From: Cyclina sinensis
Lineage: Eukaryota > Mollusca > Bivalvia > Venerida > Veneridae
Assembly: GCA_012932295.1 (NCBI GenBank)
Contig: JAAONU010000002.1
Span: 16,219,388 to 16,283,387, forward strand
Direction: 5' to 3'
DNA length: 64,000 nucleotides
Positions within the stretch are counted from its first letter, which is position 1, and the number at the start of each line of letters is the position of its first letter. The position numbers and the translations under genes were made by a program. Below the pieces are notes generated by a model. That model did not search any database, was not told where the DNA came from, and worked only from the letters and a program-made list of their open reading frames with translations. Shown piece after piece: positions 1-12,900 of this stretch.

Positions 1-832
1 TTTCTTCCTCTTTCCCTTCAGTAATTTTGTTCTTGTAAAGAATCCATTGCCAAAGGACAATGCCTTCTTTGCATGAAATAAATATTTATGTTTTTTTGCA
101 AATATTTAATTGTTCTGTATTTACATGCGACTTATATTTGCTATTGATACAAAATATACACGATGTTTGGAAAAATGTTGTTATGGAACTAAACATTAGT
201 GGATTAATAAATGATAGTAACAGTGGGATCACAGGTACTTATTGATATTCCCTTTCTGGAAAGATCTTTAGGAAAATGGAAAAAATACAGATGTGTAGAG
301 ATGGCAATCTTAAAGACAATATTGGATAGCATACATTTATACATAAATTTCAAAGGTCAAAATCTTTATTTTCTAAGTTTTCTAAGTTAGATCTAGAGAA
401 ATGGTATTGTTTTTGCTTATGAAGGATTTTTGCCTAAATACAATTCTATACAACTAAGTAATTCTGTACAATAAACATATTAAATTGATAAAGTTTAAGA
501 CAATATTGGAAAGCATAATCATTTATCTGATAAGAGGAAACCAGGTCACAATTGTCATTTTCTAAGTTAACTTTTGTTAGATTTGTTTAAAGGTACATTT
601 TATGATACGCTTTGCAGATAAGTTTAAATGATTTCAACATCTGTATATTATTTACTTAGGGACCTTTATAAAGATAGTTGTGTTAGTAGTCGTTTCAAAG
701 TCACTTTCAAATTACACTTTTAAGATCACCTTGTCCGTCTTCTGTCTTAATACTTTAAAAATAAGATCGTGGTTATATCAGAACTATATGGAAGTTCCAC
801 TTTATTTGTTTGTACTTTTCTCTTCCAAACAG

Positions 833-955
833 ATATCGATGAATGTGCTTCTTACACGGACGACTGCCATACCAACGCTACATGTATAAACACTGTAGGC
901 AGCTTAACGTGTGTCTGCAAAACTGGCTTTAGTGGGAACGGGACAACCTGTACAG
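833..955 (+). CDS. Exon A1: single cbEGF module
   Basis: Phase 1-1, 123 nt, 41 residues, between an aaacag acceptor and a gtaac donor. It starts [12 protein letters not shown], has six cysteines, the Asn beta-hydroxylation pattern C-I-N-x4-[FY]-x-C-x-C, and sequons NAT and NGT. It ends [11 protein letters not shown], whereas copies 2 and 3 have GLSG. Confidence 0.92.
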
Positions 956-3900
956 GTAACATTAAACTAAATATAAATTACATTATAACTGCGAGTAACA
1001 TGAACCCACATATACTTATTGGTTTCTTTTATCTTGTCCTTCCGTAATTTTATTCAGGTAAGAGTCCGTTGCAAAAAGGACAATGACTTTTCGGCATAAA
1101 CTTAATAAATGTGTATGTTTTTTACGAATATTTAATTTTCAGTATTTACGATGCTTATTTTGTTATTGATACCAAGAAAACAGTATTCAGGATCAACTGT
1201 TATGGAACTAAAGATTGTTGGTTTAATAAGTGATAGAAAACGTTTGAACACATGTTCTATTACAAATCCCTCCCTGAAAAAACCGTGTCTAAAATAGAGA
1301 AATGTAGATCTTTATAACTATAAGTATATATTTTTGTTACAAATGTTTTATGCTTAGTTTACAGCTTCTTTCAATTACAGAATTCTGTTCACTTAAAATA
1401 TAAAATTGGCAATATTGTAAAACACATATATTTATCTGATAATATAGTTCAAATGTCAGGTTCTTCATTCCTTCATTAGTGTTAATGTTGTCATTTAAAT
1501 CTGTGACTTCATCTCCAAGACATTTAGGTTAAGACAATTATTGTAATAATCTGGTCTCATAGTAATTGCACTTTTAAAGGATATTGGATTTTGTTTTTTT
1601 TTAAATTAGTTTCAATTCTTAGTAGTGTTTAGACAATTAATACATTTCATTTGTGTTAATATTGTCATTTGTGACTTTTTCTCCAAGACATTCAGGTTAA
1701 GACATTTATTGTTATGATTCGGCCTCATAGTCCTATCACTGTTAAAACATATTGGATTAGGTTTTACTGAAAATAAGCTTCATTCCTTAGTGGTGTTTAG
1801 GAAATTAAGACTATAAACTGTAGAGTTAATCATTTCAAAGGGACGTCCTGTTTTTATGATGAAACACGTATAGTAAAACATGTTTTTAAATAAAAATAAC
1901 TATACTGATTTCCATATCATTGAAATGGATATTATAATTAAAAAATTGAGGGATGATTCAATCTTTTATTTTCTAGTACCAAAATGAAAGAGCGAAAGTA
2001 TAAAGCGCCTAGTTTATTTGAAACTGTGATATTTCAAATTTATGCAAACCTCCGACGACCCATAATAAAATGTGTCTTCTGTTCTTCAACATGTTTTTAT
2101 TTCTGCATAATAACACCCAATTTCGAACTAAACCTAGATGTCATTAAAATAAACATTCTGTTCAATATACCAGAAGACTAAACTGCAAAATTAACTCGAA
2201 AGCAACTCATATCTTTTCAATAACCTGAGCCGTTCATATAGATTTTCGTGATTTTGATTGTGTTCAAACAGATTCTAACACGTTCGTAATATCATCAACA
2301 CAAACAGTCTTAGCAAGTGTTATCAAGATTGTGCAAAACATATTGCCGCTGCTATGTTCACAAGCAGACTATTCAAGGTGGCGGGTGTCAGTCGCCGAAT
2401 AAGATCTTTGCCCCAAATGTTCACATTTGGAACCGTGATATTGAGGTTGTTTTCCAAAACGTCTTTTTATGAACATGTATGCCTTCAAGTTACATTGTAA
2501 AAATGGAGCTTTATTGTAATTCAACTGCAACAACGAACTCTACTGTTCAAGTAAAACAGTGATGTATTGTTATATATCTACAAGAAAAAGGAGCTTAAGT
2601 TACCAATTGATTTGACTGTACTTTTCTGTTCCAAACAGATATTGATGAGTGCGCTAGTTACACTGACGACTGCCATTCCAACGCTACGTGTATAAACACT
2701 GTAGGCAGCTTTACTTGTGTCTGCAAAACTGGCTTTAGTGGGAATGGGACTACCTGTACAGGTATCATTAAACTAAATATAAATTGTATTTAACCACAAG
2801 TAACTTTAAACCACATATACAGATTTCTTCCTCTTTCCATTCAGTAATTTTGTTCTGGTAAAGAATCCATTGCCAAAGGACAACGCCTTCTTTGCATGAA
2901 ATAAATATTTATGTTTTTCTTGCAAATATTTAATTTTTCATTATTTACATGCGACTTATATTTGCTATTGATACAAAATAAACACGATGTTCGGAAAAAA
3001 ATTGTTATGGAATTAAACATTAGTGGTATTATAAATGATAGTAACAGTGGGAACACAGGTACTTATTGATATTCACTTTCTGGAAAGATCTTTAGGAAAA
3101 AGGAAAAATATAGATGTGTAGAGATGGCAATCTTAAAGGCAATATTGGATAGCATACATTTATGCATAAATTTCAAAGGTCAAAATCTTTATTTTCTAAG
3201 TTTTCTAACTAAGATCTAGAGAAATGGTATTGTTTTTGTTTATGAAGGATTTTAGCCTTAACACAGTTCTATACAACTAAGTAAATCTGTACAATAAACA
3301 TATTAAATTGATAAAGTTTAAGATAATATTGGAAAGCATAATCTTTTTTCTGATAAGAGGAAACCAGGTCAGAATCGTCATTTTCTAAGTTAACTTTTGT
3401 TAGATTTGCTTAAAGGTACATTTTATGATACGGTACTTTCTGTTCCAAACAGATATTGATGAATGTGCTACTTACACTGACGACTGCCATTCCAACGCTA
3501 CATGTATAAACACTGTAGGCAGCTTTACTTGTTTCTGCAAAACTGGCTTTAGTGGGAACGGGACTACCTGTACAGGTAACATTAAACTAAATAACAATTG
3601 TATTATAACTACATGAAACTTGAAAGCACAAATACAGATTGTTTCTTTATTCCCTCCTGAAGTTTGTTCTGGTAAAAAATCCATCGCAAAAGGACAATGC
3701 CTTCTTTGCATGAAAAAAAAAAATGTTTGCAAACATTAAATTTTCAGTATTTACACGCGATTATTATTTGCTATTGATACAAATGAAAAAATATTCAGAA
3801 ACAGTTGTTATGGAACTAAAGATTTGTGGTGAAATAAGTGATAGCGAAAGTCGGATCACATGTACTAATTGCAAATTCCTCTGTAGTGAGATCTTAGGAC

Positions 3901-6900
3901 AATTAAACGATGTCAATATTAATAGCAAAATCTATTTTTTGTTTATTGATTACTTTATTCTGTTATGGACATAAATTGGTGAATGCGGTGATAGGAATTA
4001 CTGTAATGGATCTATATAAGACTGTAATGTTAAGACATTTTTTTTGTTAAAATCCAGTCTTATTGTACTATAACTAGGAAAATAAAGGGGATTATGTTTT
4101 TATTCTAGCGATAAAAATGAAAATGTGTTCAATAGAAAGTGTTAAAATCTCTTTCTTATCAGTATATCTGTTTTCAGTTTGTCCTCAAGGAACGTATGGA
4201 GAAAGCTGTAATAATACTTGTGGATGTGTTACAAGTAATACCGAGTCTTGTAACCATGTCAATGGATCATGCACGTGCAAGAAAGGTTGGGAAGCAGACG
4301 ACTGCAGTCAAGACATTGATGAATGCACTGCGAATATAGTAACGTGCCCAGAAAACTCGAGCTGTCAAAACACAAACGGTTCATATGTATGTGAATGTGA
4401 TTCCGGGTATGAGACAGTGAATGGAACATGTCAAGGTATACATTGTATTATTTTTAAGACAAATACATTTTCCTCAGTACTACTTTAACATATTAAGAAT
4501 ACATTAATGTGCGTTGGAGATAATCTTGTTTATCTAAAAAAAGAAATCATTGTGTTTTTAAACATCTAGGTGTATGATCAAGACAGCGAAATGAGAAATG
4601 AAATAGTTGATGCTTTTGATAATAAGGATTTATGTCTAAAATGCAGTTTTATTTTATAATTACTTTATTTTGTACACTGAAAATATTTGACTGATAAAAA
4701 TTAAGGCAATATAATTGGAAAACATATTAACCATTTATCTGATGCAATGGAACCGAGGTCAGAATCTTCATTTTTTTAACTTAACTTTGGATTGATTTCC
4801 CCAAATGTAAGTTTAAATGAACCAATTCCCAGATTAGTTTAAACGACTTTAACATCGGTATATAAATTAACTAAGGTCCTTTCATAAAAAGCTGTTTGCT
4901 TTCAGTTATCTTCCGTATTTCGAAGTCAATTTTCAAACATTAAGTTTGCTCTTAAATTATTATTTGTGACTTCACCTGCAATTCAGATTTTGACATTTGT
5001 TGTAAAATTTTTGACTGAAGGAACTAACACTGGTAGAACATATTTATTTCGGTTTTACTGGAAATAGGCGTCATTTCTCAGTGGTATTAATAATTAAGAC
5101 TTTTAAATGTATGATTTGTCGTTTCAAAGGCACTTCATCATTTGATGATAAGTCATAGAGATGAAAACATGCTTTTTAATAAAAGGACTATAGTTACCTG
5201 CATATCACTCAGATGGGTATCATTGTCTTAAAATTGTTACAGAATGGCAATCTTCCCTTTCCTGTACCAAATTGAAATAAAAAAACACAAAAAAGTGCCT
5301 ACTTTATTGGTATGGCCATATTACCAATTTTTGTAGAATTCCGATGATCCATTTTAGAATGAGTGTTTTGTTGTTCAACATGTTTTCATTGATCTCCTCT
5401 GAGGAACATTTTCTTCAGACTAAATCCGGGGTTCGAACTTGAACTAGACTATTCAAAATACCCGAAGACTAAATTGCAATATTAGCTCGAAAGTAACTCA
5501 CATTTTTTTCAATACCCTGAGCTGTTGACATAGATTTTTCTGATTTTCAATGTATTGACGCTGATTCAAACACGTTCGTGATATCACAAAGACAAACAAA
5601 GCAAGTGTTATCAAATTTGGGAAAAACATACTGCCACTAGTATGTTAACAAGTTGATTATTTACGATGACGGGTGCCGAACACTGAATAAAACCTTTGGC
5701 TTAAAAAATCACATTTAGCACCATGGTCTTGAGGATGTTTTCCAAATAGTTTTTTATAAGTCTATTTGACTTCAAATTACATTCTAAAACGTAGCTTTGT
5801 TGTCATTCAAATGCAACAACGAACTCTACTGCTCAATTAAAACACTGTATTGTTATATATCTACAACAGAACTATCTTAAGGTTACACTTAATTTGACTG
5901 TACCTTTCTGTGCCAAACAGATGTAGATGAGTGTGCTAATTTCTCCGAGGTCTGTCATTCCAACGCTACATGTATGAACACTGAAGGCAGCTTTACTTGT
6001 GCCTGCAAACCTGGCTTTAGTGGGAATGGGACTTCCTGCACAGGTAACACTACACTAAATACAAGATAAATTGTACACTGATTTATTTCATTTATCTTGT
6101 TATTCCGTAGCTTTGTTCTGGGTTGGCTTTTCAAAATCTACACTCGATAATTATTTTGCTATTGAAATCAAGCAAAACGATATTCAGAAAAAAAATTGTT
6201 ATGGAACTAAATAGTGTTGGTTTCATAAGTGAAAGCAAAAGTCGGAATACATGTACTGATTGCATATCCCTCCCTGGAAAGACTTTGAGGAAAAATGGAG
6301 AAATATATATTTCTGTTTGTATATTCTTTTGATAGCAATATTTTATGCTAAATGTACTGGTTCTTACAAAAACAAGTTCTAATCACTTAAAATATTAAAT
6401 TGAAAACCTTATAAGCAATATTGAAAAACAGATAAATTTATCTCATCATATAGTTCAAAGGTCAAATTCTTCATTTTTTCAATAAACTGTGGTTTGTCCT
6501 AAGGCTTATTTCAATGGACCGATTTTTATGATAATTTCAAAGCATCTGACAGCGTTATATCAAATGATAAAGGGCTATTTGAAATGTTTTTACTTTAAAT
6601 TAGGTTCTTTATTTTTAATTGCTTTTTAGATATGTTATTTGTGTAAATGTTATCATCATATTTGATTTTACCTCAAAGATATTCAGGTTCTGACACAATT
6701 TGTAAAAATTCTCGCCTTATAGTACTGTCACTGTCAAATAAAGTGGATCAGATTTTAATGAAAAAAGCTTTTATTGCTAGTGGTGTTAAAGAAATAAAGA
6801 CTTTTCAATAGAAAGTGTCAGAACATTATTTTTACCTTCTTAACATTTAATTCAGTTTGTACTCAAGGAAAATATGGCGACAACTGTAATAATACTTGTG

Positions 6901-9900
6901 GATGTGTTACAAATAACACCGAGTCTTGTAACCATATCAATGGAACATGCACATGCAAGGAAGGTTGGGAAGGAGAAGACTGTAGTCTAGACATATTTGA
7001 ATGTACTGCACATACAGGAACGTGCCCAGAAAACTCGAGCTGTCGAAACACAAACGGTTCATATGTATGTGAATGTGATGCCGGGTATATAACAGTGAAT
7101 GGAACATGTCAAGGTATACGTTGTATTCTTTCAAGAAAAATACATTAACCTCAGTACTGCATATAGTAAATAAATGATACAAGTATGTGTGCTAGAAATA
7201 CTAATTTTTCTGTTAGGAAAATGTTTTCATACATCTAATTGTATGAGCAAAACAGCGAAATATAGATCTGTATGAATACAATTTTAAGTTCCTTTTGATA
7301 TATGTTTTTTTCTAAAAGTACAGCTCCTTGCAATTACGTTATTCTGTGTATTTAAAACATTTAATTGGGAGAATTTAAGGGAATATTGGGAAAAAAATCA
7401 TTTATCTGATGCGATAGAACAAGGGCATAATCTTCATTTTCTTATTTACTGTATTTCGATTTATCCAATATTCATTTTAATGAATTGTTTTCCAGATTAA
7501 TTTAAACACTTTTAAAATCGATAAAATTACAAAACTAAAGGCCTTGTAAGGATATTTTGCTTTAGGTATGTTCTATATTCAGCATTTTGAGTCATTTCGT
7601 TTGGGATAATGTTGTCATTTGTGACTTCGTCTCCAAGACATTCAGGTTAAGACATTTATTGTAATAATCCGGCCTCATAGTTATGTCACTGTCAAAACAT
7701 ATTGGATTGTGTTTTACTGAAAATAAGCTTCATTCCTTAGTGGTGTTTAGAAAATTAAAACTTTAAACTGTATATCTAATCATTTTATACCACATATACA
7801 GATTTCTTTATTTTTCCTTTCAGTAATTTTGTTCTGGTAAAGAATCCATTGCCAAAGGACAATGCCACCTTTCTATGAAATATTTTTTTTTTAAATATTT
7901 TGCAAATATTTATTTTTTTAGTATTTACATGCAACTAATATTTGCTATTGATAAAAATGAACACGATAGTCAGAAAAATAATGTTATGGAACTAAATATT
8001 TGTGGTTTAATAAATGATAGTAATAGTTGGAACACAGGTACTTATTGCAATTCTCTTTCTGGAAAGATCTTGAGCAAAAAGGAGAAATATAGATCTGTAG
8101 AGATTGCAACCTTTAAGACAATATTGGAAAGCATACATTTATACATTTCAAAGATCAAAATATTTTTTTCTAAGTTTTTTTAAAAGAAATATCTAAAGGA
8201 ATGGAATAGTTTTTGCTTATGAAGGATTTTGCCTAAATACAGTTCTATACAATTAAGTAATTCTGTACAACAAAAATATTAAATTGGTAAAGTTTAATGC
8301 AACATTGGAAAGCATAACCATTTATCTGATGCGATGAAACAAAGGTCAAAACCGTCATTTTCTAAATTAACTTTTGTTAGATTTGTTTAAAGGTACATTT
8401 TTTATAAACCGATTTCTAGATCAGTTTAAATGATTTTAACATCTGTATATTAATTTAGAGACCTCTGTAAAGATCGTTTTATTTATCTTCCATATTTCAA
8501 TATACATTTTTAGACATACCATTTGTGTTAATCTTATTTTTGTGACTTTACCTCCATGACATCTAGGTTTGGACATTTCTTGTAAAAATATGGCCTCATG
8601 AGACTTTCATTCGCATAACATATTGCTTTTGGGTTTTACTGAAAATGATCATCATTTTTTCGTAGTGCTGATAATTAAGATTTTTGTTTGCGTTCGTAGT
8701 CGTTTCAAAGTCATTTTCAAATTACACTTTTAAGATTATCTTCTGCGTCTTCTGTCTAAATACTATTGAAATAAGATCGTGCTAATATCAGAACTATATT
8801 CCACTTGATTTGTTTGTACTTTTCTCTTCCAAACAGATATCGATGAATGTAATACTTACACTGACGACTGTCATTCCAACGCTACATGTATAAACATTGT
8901 AGGCCGCTTTACTTGTGTCTGCAAAACTGGCTTTAGTGGGAATGGGACAACCTGTACAGGTAACATTAAACTAAATATAAATTACATTATAACTGCGAGT
9001 AACATGAAGCCACATAAACTCATTTGTTCCTTTTATCTTGTCCTTCCGTAATTTTAATCAGGTAAAAAATCCATTGCAAAGAGGTCAATGACTTCTTGGC
9101 ATGAAATTTGAAAATGTGTGTGTTGTTGTAAATATTTAATTTTCGGTATTTACACACGATGATTATTTTGCTATTGATACCAAGGAAACAATATTCAAGA
9201 ACAAATGTTATGGAACTAAAGATTGTTGGTTAAATAAGTGATAGATAACGTTTGGACACATGTACTAATTGCAAATCCCTCCCTGGAAAGACCTTGACCA
9301 AAATAGAGAAATGTAGATTTTTAGAACTATAAGTATATATTTTGATATGAATGTTTTATACAAAATGAACAGCTTCTTTCAATTACAAAATTTTGTTCAC
9401 TTAAAATACAAGTAAAAAATTGGCAATATTGAAACACACATATATTTATCTGATAAAATAGTTCAAAGGTCAGGTTCTTCATTTCTTCATTCGTGTTAAT
9501 ATTGTCATTTGTGACTTCACCTCCAAGAAATGTAGGTTAAGTCATTTATTGTAATAATCCGGCCTCATAGTACTATCACTGTCAAAACATATTGGATTGT
9601 ATTTTACTGAAAATAAACTTAATTCCTCAGTGATGTTTAGGAAATTAATACATTTCATTTGTGTTAATGTTGTCATTTGTGACTTCACCTCTAAGGCATT
9701 CAGGTTAAGACTTTTATTGTAATAATCCGGCCTCATAGTACTATCACTGTCAAAACATATTGGGTTGTATTTTACTGAAAATAAGCTTTATTCCTTAATG
9801 GTATTTAGGAAATGAAGACTGTAAACTATATAAATAATCATCTAAAAAGAACGTCCTGTTTTATGATGAAACACGTAATTTAAGTAAAACATGTTTTATA

Positions 9901-12900
9901 TACAATAACTATAATGATTTCCGTATTATTGAAATGGGTATTATAGTTTATTAAAAATTGAGGAATGATTCAATCTTTTATTTGCTGTACCAAAATGAAA
10001 GAGCAAAAGCATGAAGCGTATATTTCGTTTGAAACTGCGGTATTACCAACTAATGCAACCCCCGACGATCCGTAATAGAATATGTTTTCCGTTAATCCAC
10101 ATGTTTTTATTTCTGCAAAATGACACCCAGTTTCAAACTTAACCTAGAAGTCATTAAGATAAACATTTTGTTCAAGATACCAGACGACTAAATTGCAAAA
10201 TTAACTCGAAAGTAACTCACATCTGTTCAATAACCTGAACTGTTGATATAAATTTTCGTGATTTTGAATGCATTGACATATATTCAAACACGTTCGTGAT
10301 ATCAACAACACAAACAGTCTTAGCAAGTGTTATCAAGATTATGTAAAACATATTGCCGCTAGTAAATTTAACAAGCTGAATATTCAAGATGGCGGGTTTC
10401 AATCGCCGAATTAAATCTTTACCCCAAAAGTTCACATTGAGCAACGTGATATGGAGGTTGTTTTCCAAAATGACTTTTTATGAACATGTATGCCTTCAAG
10501 TAACATTGTAAGAATGCAGCTTTATTGTGATTCAAATGCATCAACGAACTCTACTGCTCACGTAAAACAGTGATGTATTGTTAAACATCTACAGGAAAAG
10601 GAGCTAAAGTTACAACTTGATTTGACTGTACATTTCTGTTCCCAACAGATATCGACGAGTGTGCTACTTACGCCGACGACTGCCATTCCAACGCTACATG
10701 TATAAACACTGTAGGCAGCTTTACTTGTGTCTGCAAAACTGGCTTTAGTGTGAATGGGACTACCTGTACAGGTAACATTAAACTTATTACCAATTGTATT
10801 TTAACTACAAGTAACTTGAAACCACATATACAGATTTCTTCGTTTTTTTTTCTTTCAGTAATTCTGTTTTGGTAAAGAATCCATTGCCAAAGGACAATGC
10901 CATCTTTGCATGAAATAGTTTTTTTAAATGTTTTGCAAATATTTAATTTTTTAGAATTTACATGCAACTTATATTTGCTATTGATAAAATGAACACGATA
11001 GTCAGAAAAAGAATGTTATGGAACTAAACATTAGTGGTCTAATAAATGATAGTTATAGTTGGAACATAGATACTTACTGCAATTCTCTTTCTAGAAAGAC
11101 ATCTATGTTTGGACATTTCTTGTAAAAATATGGCCTCATAAGACTATCACTGGCATAACATATTGCTTTGGATTTAACTGAAAACGAACATCATTTCTTC
11201 GTACTGTTTATAATTAAGATTTTTGTTTGTGTTAGACTTCGTTTCAAATTCACTTTCAAATTACCTTTTGCTTCTTCTGTCTAAATACTATTGAAAAAAG
11301 ATCATGCTAATATCAGAACTTTATAAAGGTTCCACTTCATTTGTTTGTACTTTTCTCTTCAAAAAAGATATCGATGAATGTGCCTCTTACATCGACGACT
11401 GCCATTCCAACGCTACATGTATAAACACTGTAGGCAGCTTTACTTGTGTCTGCAAAACTGGCTTTAGTGGGAACGGGACTACCTGTACAGGTAACATTAA
11501 ACAACCACAAGTAACTTTAAACCTCATAATACAGATTTCTTCCTCTTTCCCTTCAGTAATTTTGTTCTTGTAAAGAATCCATTGCCAAAGGACAATGCCT
11601 TCTTTGCATGAAATAAATATTTATGTTTTTTTGCAAATATTTAATTGTTCTGTATTTACATGCGACTTATATTTGCTATTGATACAAAATATACACGATG
11701 TTTGGAAAAATGTTGTTATGGAACTAAACATTAGTGGATTAATAAATGATAGTAACAGTGGGATCACAGGTACTTATTGATATTCCCTTTCTGGAAAGAT
11801 CTTTAGGAAAATGGAAAAAATACAGATGTGTAGAGATGGCAATCTTAAAGACAATATTGGATAGCATACATTTATACATAAATTTCAAAGGTCAAAATCT
11901 TTATTTTCTAAGTTTTCTAAGTTAGATCTAGAGAAATGGTATTGTTTTTGCTTATGAAGGATTTTTGCCTAAATACAATTCTATACAACTAAGTAATTCT
12001 GTACAATAAACATATTAAATTGATAAAGTTTAAGACAATATTGGAAAGCATAATCATTTATCTGATAAGAGGAAACCAGGTCACAATTGTCATTTTCTAA
12101 GTTAACTTTTGTTAGATTTGTTTAAAGGTACATTTTATGATACGCTTTGCAGATAAGTTTAAATGATTTCAACATCTGTATATTATTTACTTAGGGACCT
12201 TTATAAAGATAGTTGTGTTAGTAGTCGTTTCAAAGTCACTTTCAAATTACACTTTTAAGATCACCTTGTCCGTCTTCTGTCTTAATACTTTAAAAATAAG
12301 ATCGTGGTTATATCAGAACTATATGGAGGTTCCACTTTATTTGTTTGTACATTTCTCTTCCAAACAGATATCGATGAATGTGCTACTTACACGGACGACT
12401 GCCATACCAACGCTACATGTATAAACACTGTAGGCAGCTTAACGTGTGTCTGCAAAACTGGCTTAAGTGGGAACGGGACTACCTGTACAGGTAACATTAA
12501 ACTAAATATAAATTACATTATAACTGCGAGTAACATGAACCCGCATATACTCATTGGTTTCTTTTATCTTGTCCTTCCGTAATTTTATTCAGGTAAGAGT
12601 CCGTTGCAAAAAGGACAATGACTTCTCGGCATAAACTTAATAAATGTGTATGTTTTTAACGAAAATTTAATTTTCAGTATTTACGATGCTTATTTTGTTA
12701 TTGATACCAAGAAAACAGTATTCAGGATCAACTGTTATGGAACTAAAGATTGTTGGTTTAATAAGTGATAGAAAACGTTGGAACACATGTTCTATTACAA
12801 ATCCCTCCCTGAAAAAACCGTGTCTAAAATAGAGAAATGTAGATCTTTATAACTATAAGTATATATTTTGGTTACAAATGTTTTATGCTTAGTTTACAGC

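Larger units (their letters stand above)
1..11535 (+). repeat. Macrosatellite copy 1 (11.4-kb unit, exons A1-I1)
   Basis: Position 1 corresponds to 11536 in copy 2. The copy starts inside the intron that follows an unseen exon I. It holds nine exons (833-11490) separated by 0.6-1.8-kb AT-rich introns. The introns are related to each other: most carry a block around a TTATGGAACTAAA core (near 180, 1200, 3005, 3808, 6198, 7981, 9209 and 11016) and stretches built on GGTTAAGACATTTATTG. I see no gene other than the EGF exons. Unlike copies 2 and 3, the B-C intron here is about 101 bp longer (around 3000-3102). Confidence 0.93.

Noticed and set aside
3472..3732. Minus-strand open frames of 79-99 codons opposite exons C and H and the adjacent introns (also 10668-10967, 14906-15145 and 26338-26598)
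   Set aside because: They are antisense to cbEGF exons, show no domain, and recur only because the unit is duplicated.
7875..8183. 102-codon plus-strand open frame in the F-G intron
   Set aside because: AT-rich, shortened or broken in other copies, out of context with no splice signals; it covers the recurrent intronic TTATGGAACTAAA block.
9542..9736. Minus-strand frame beginning and ending with the same eight residues (MRPDYYNK)
   Set aside because: Produced by the ~168-bp intronic duplication, not a protein.
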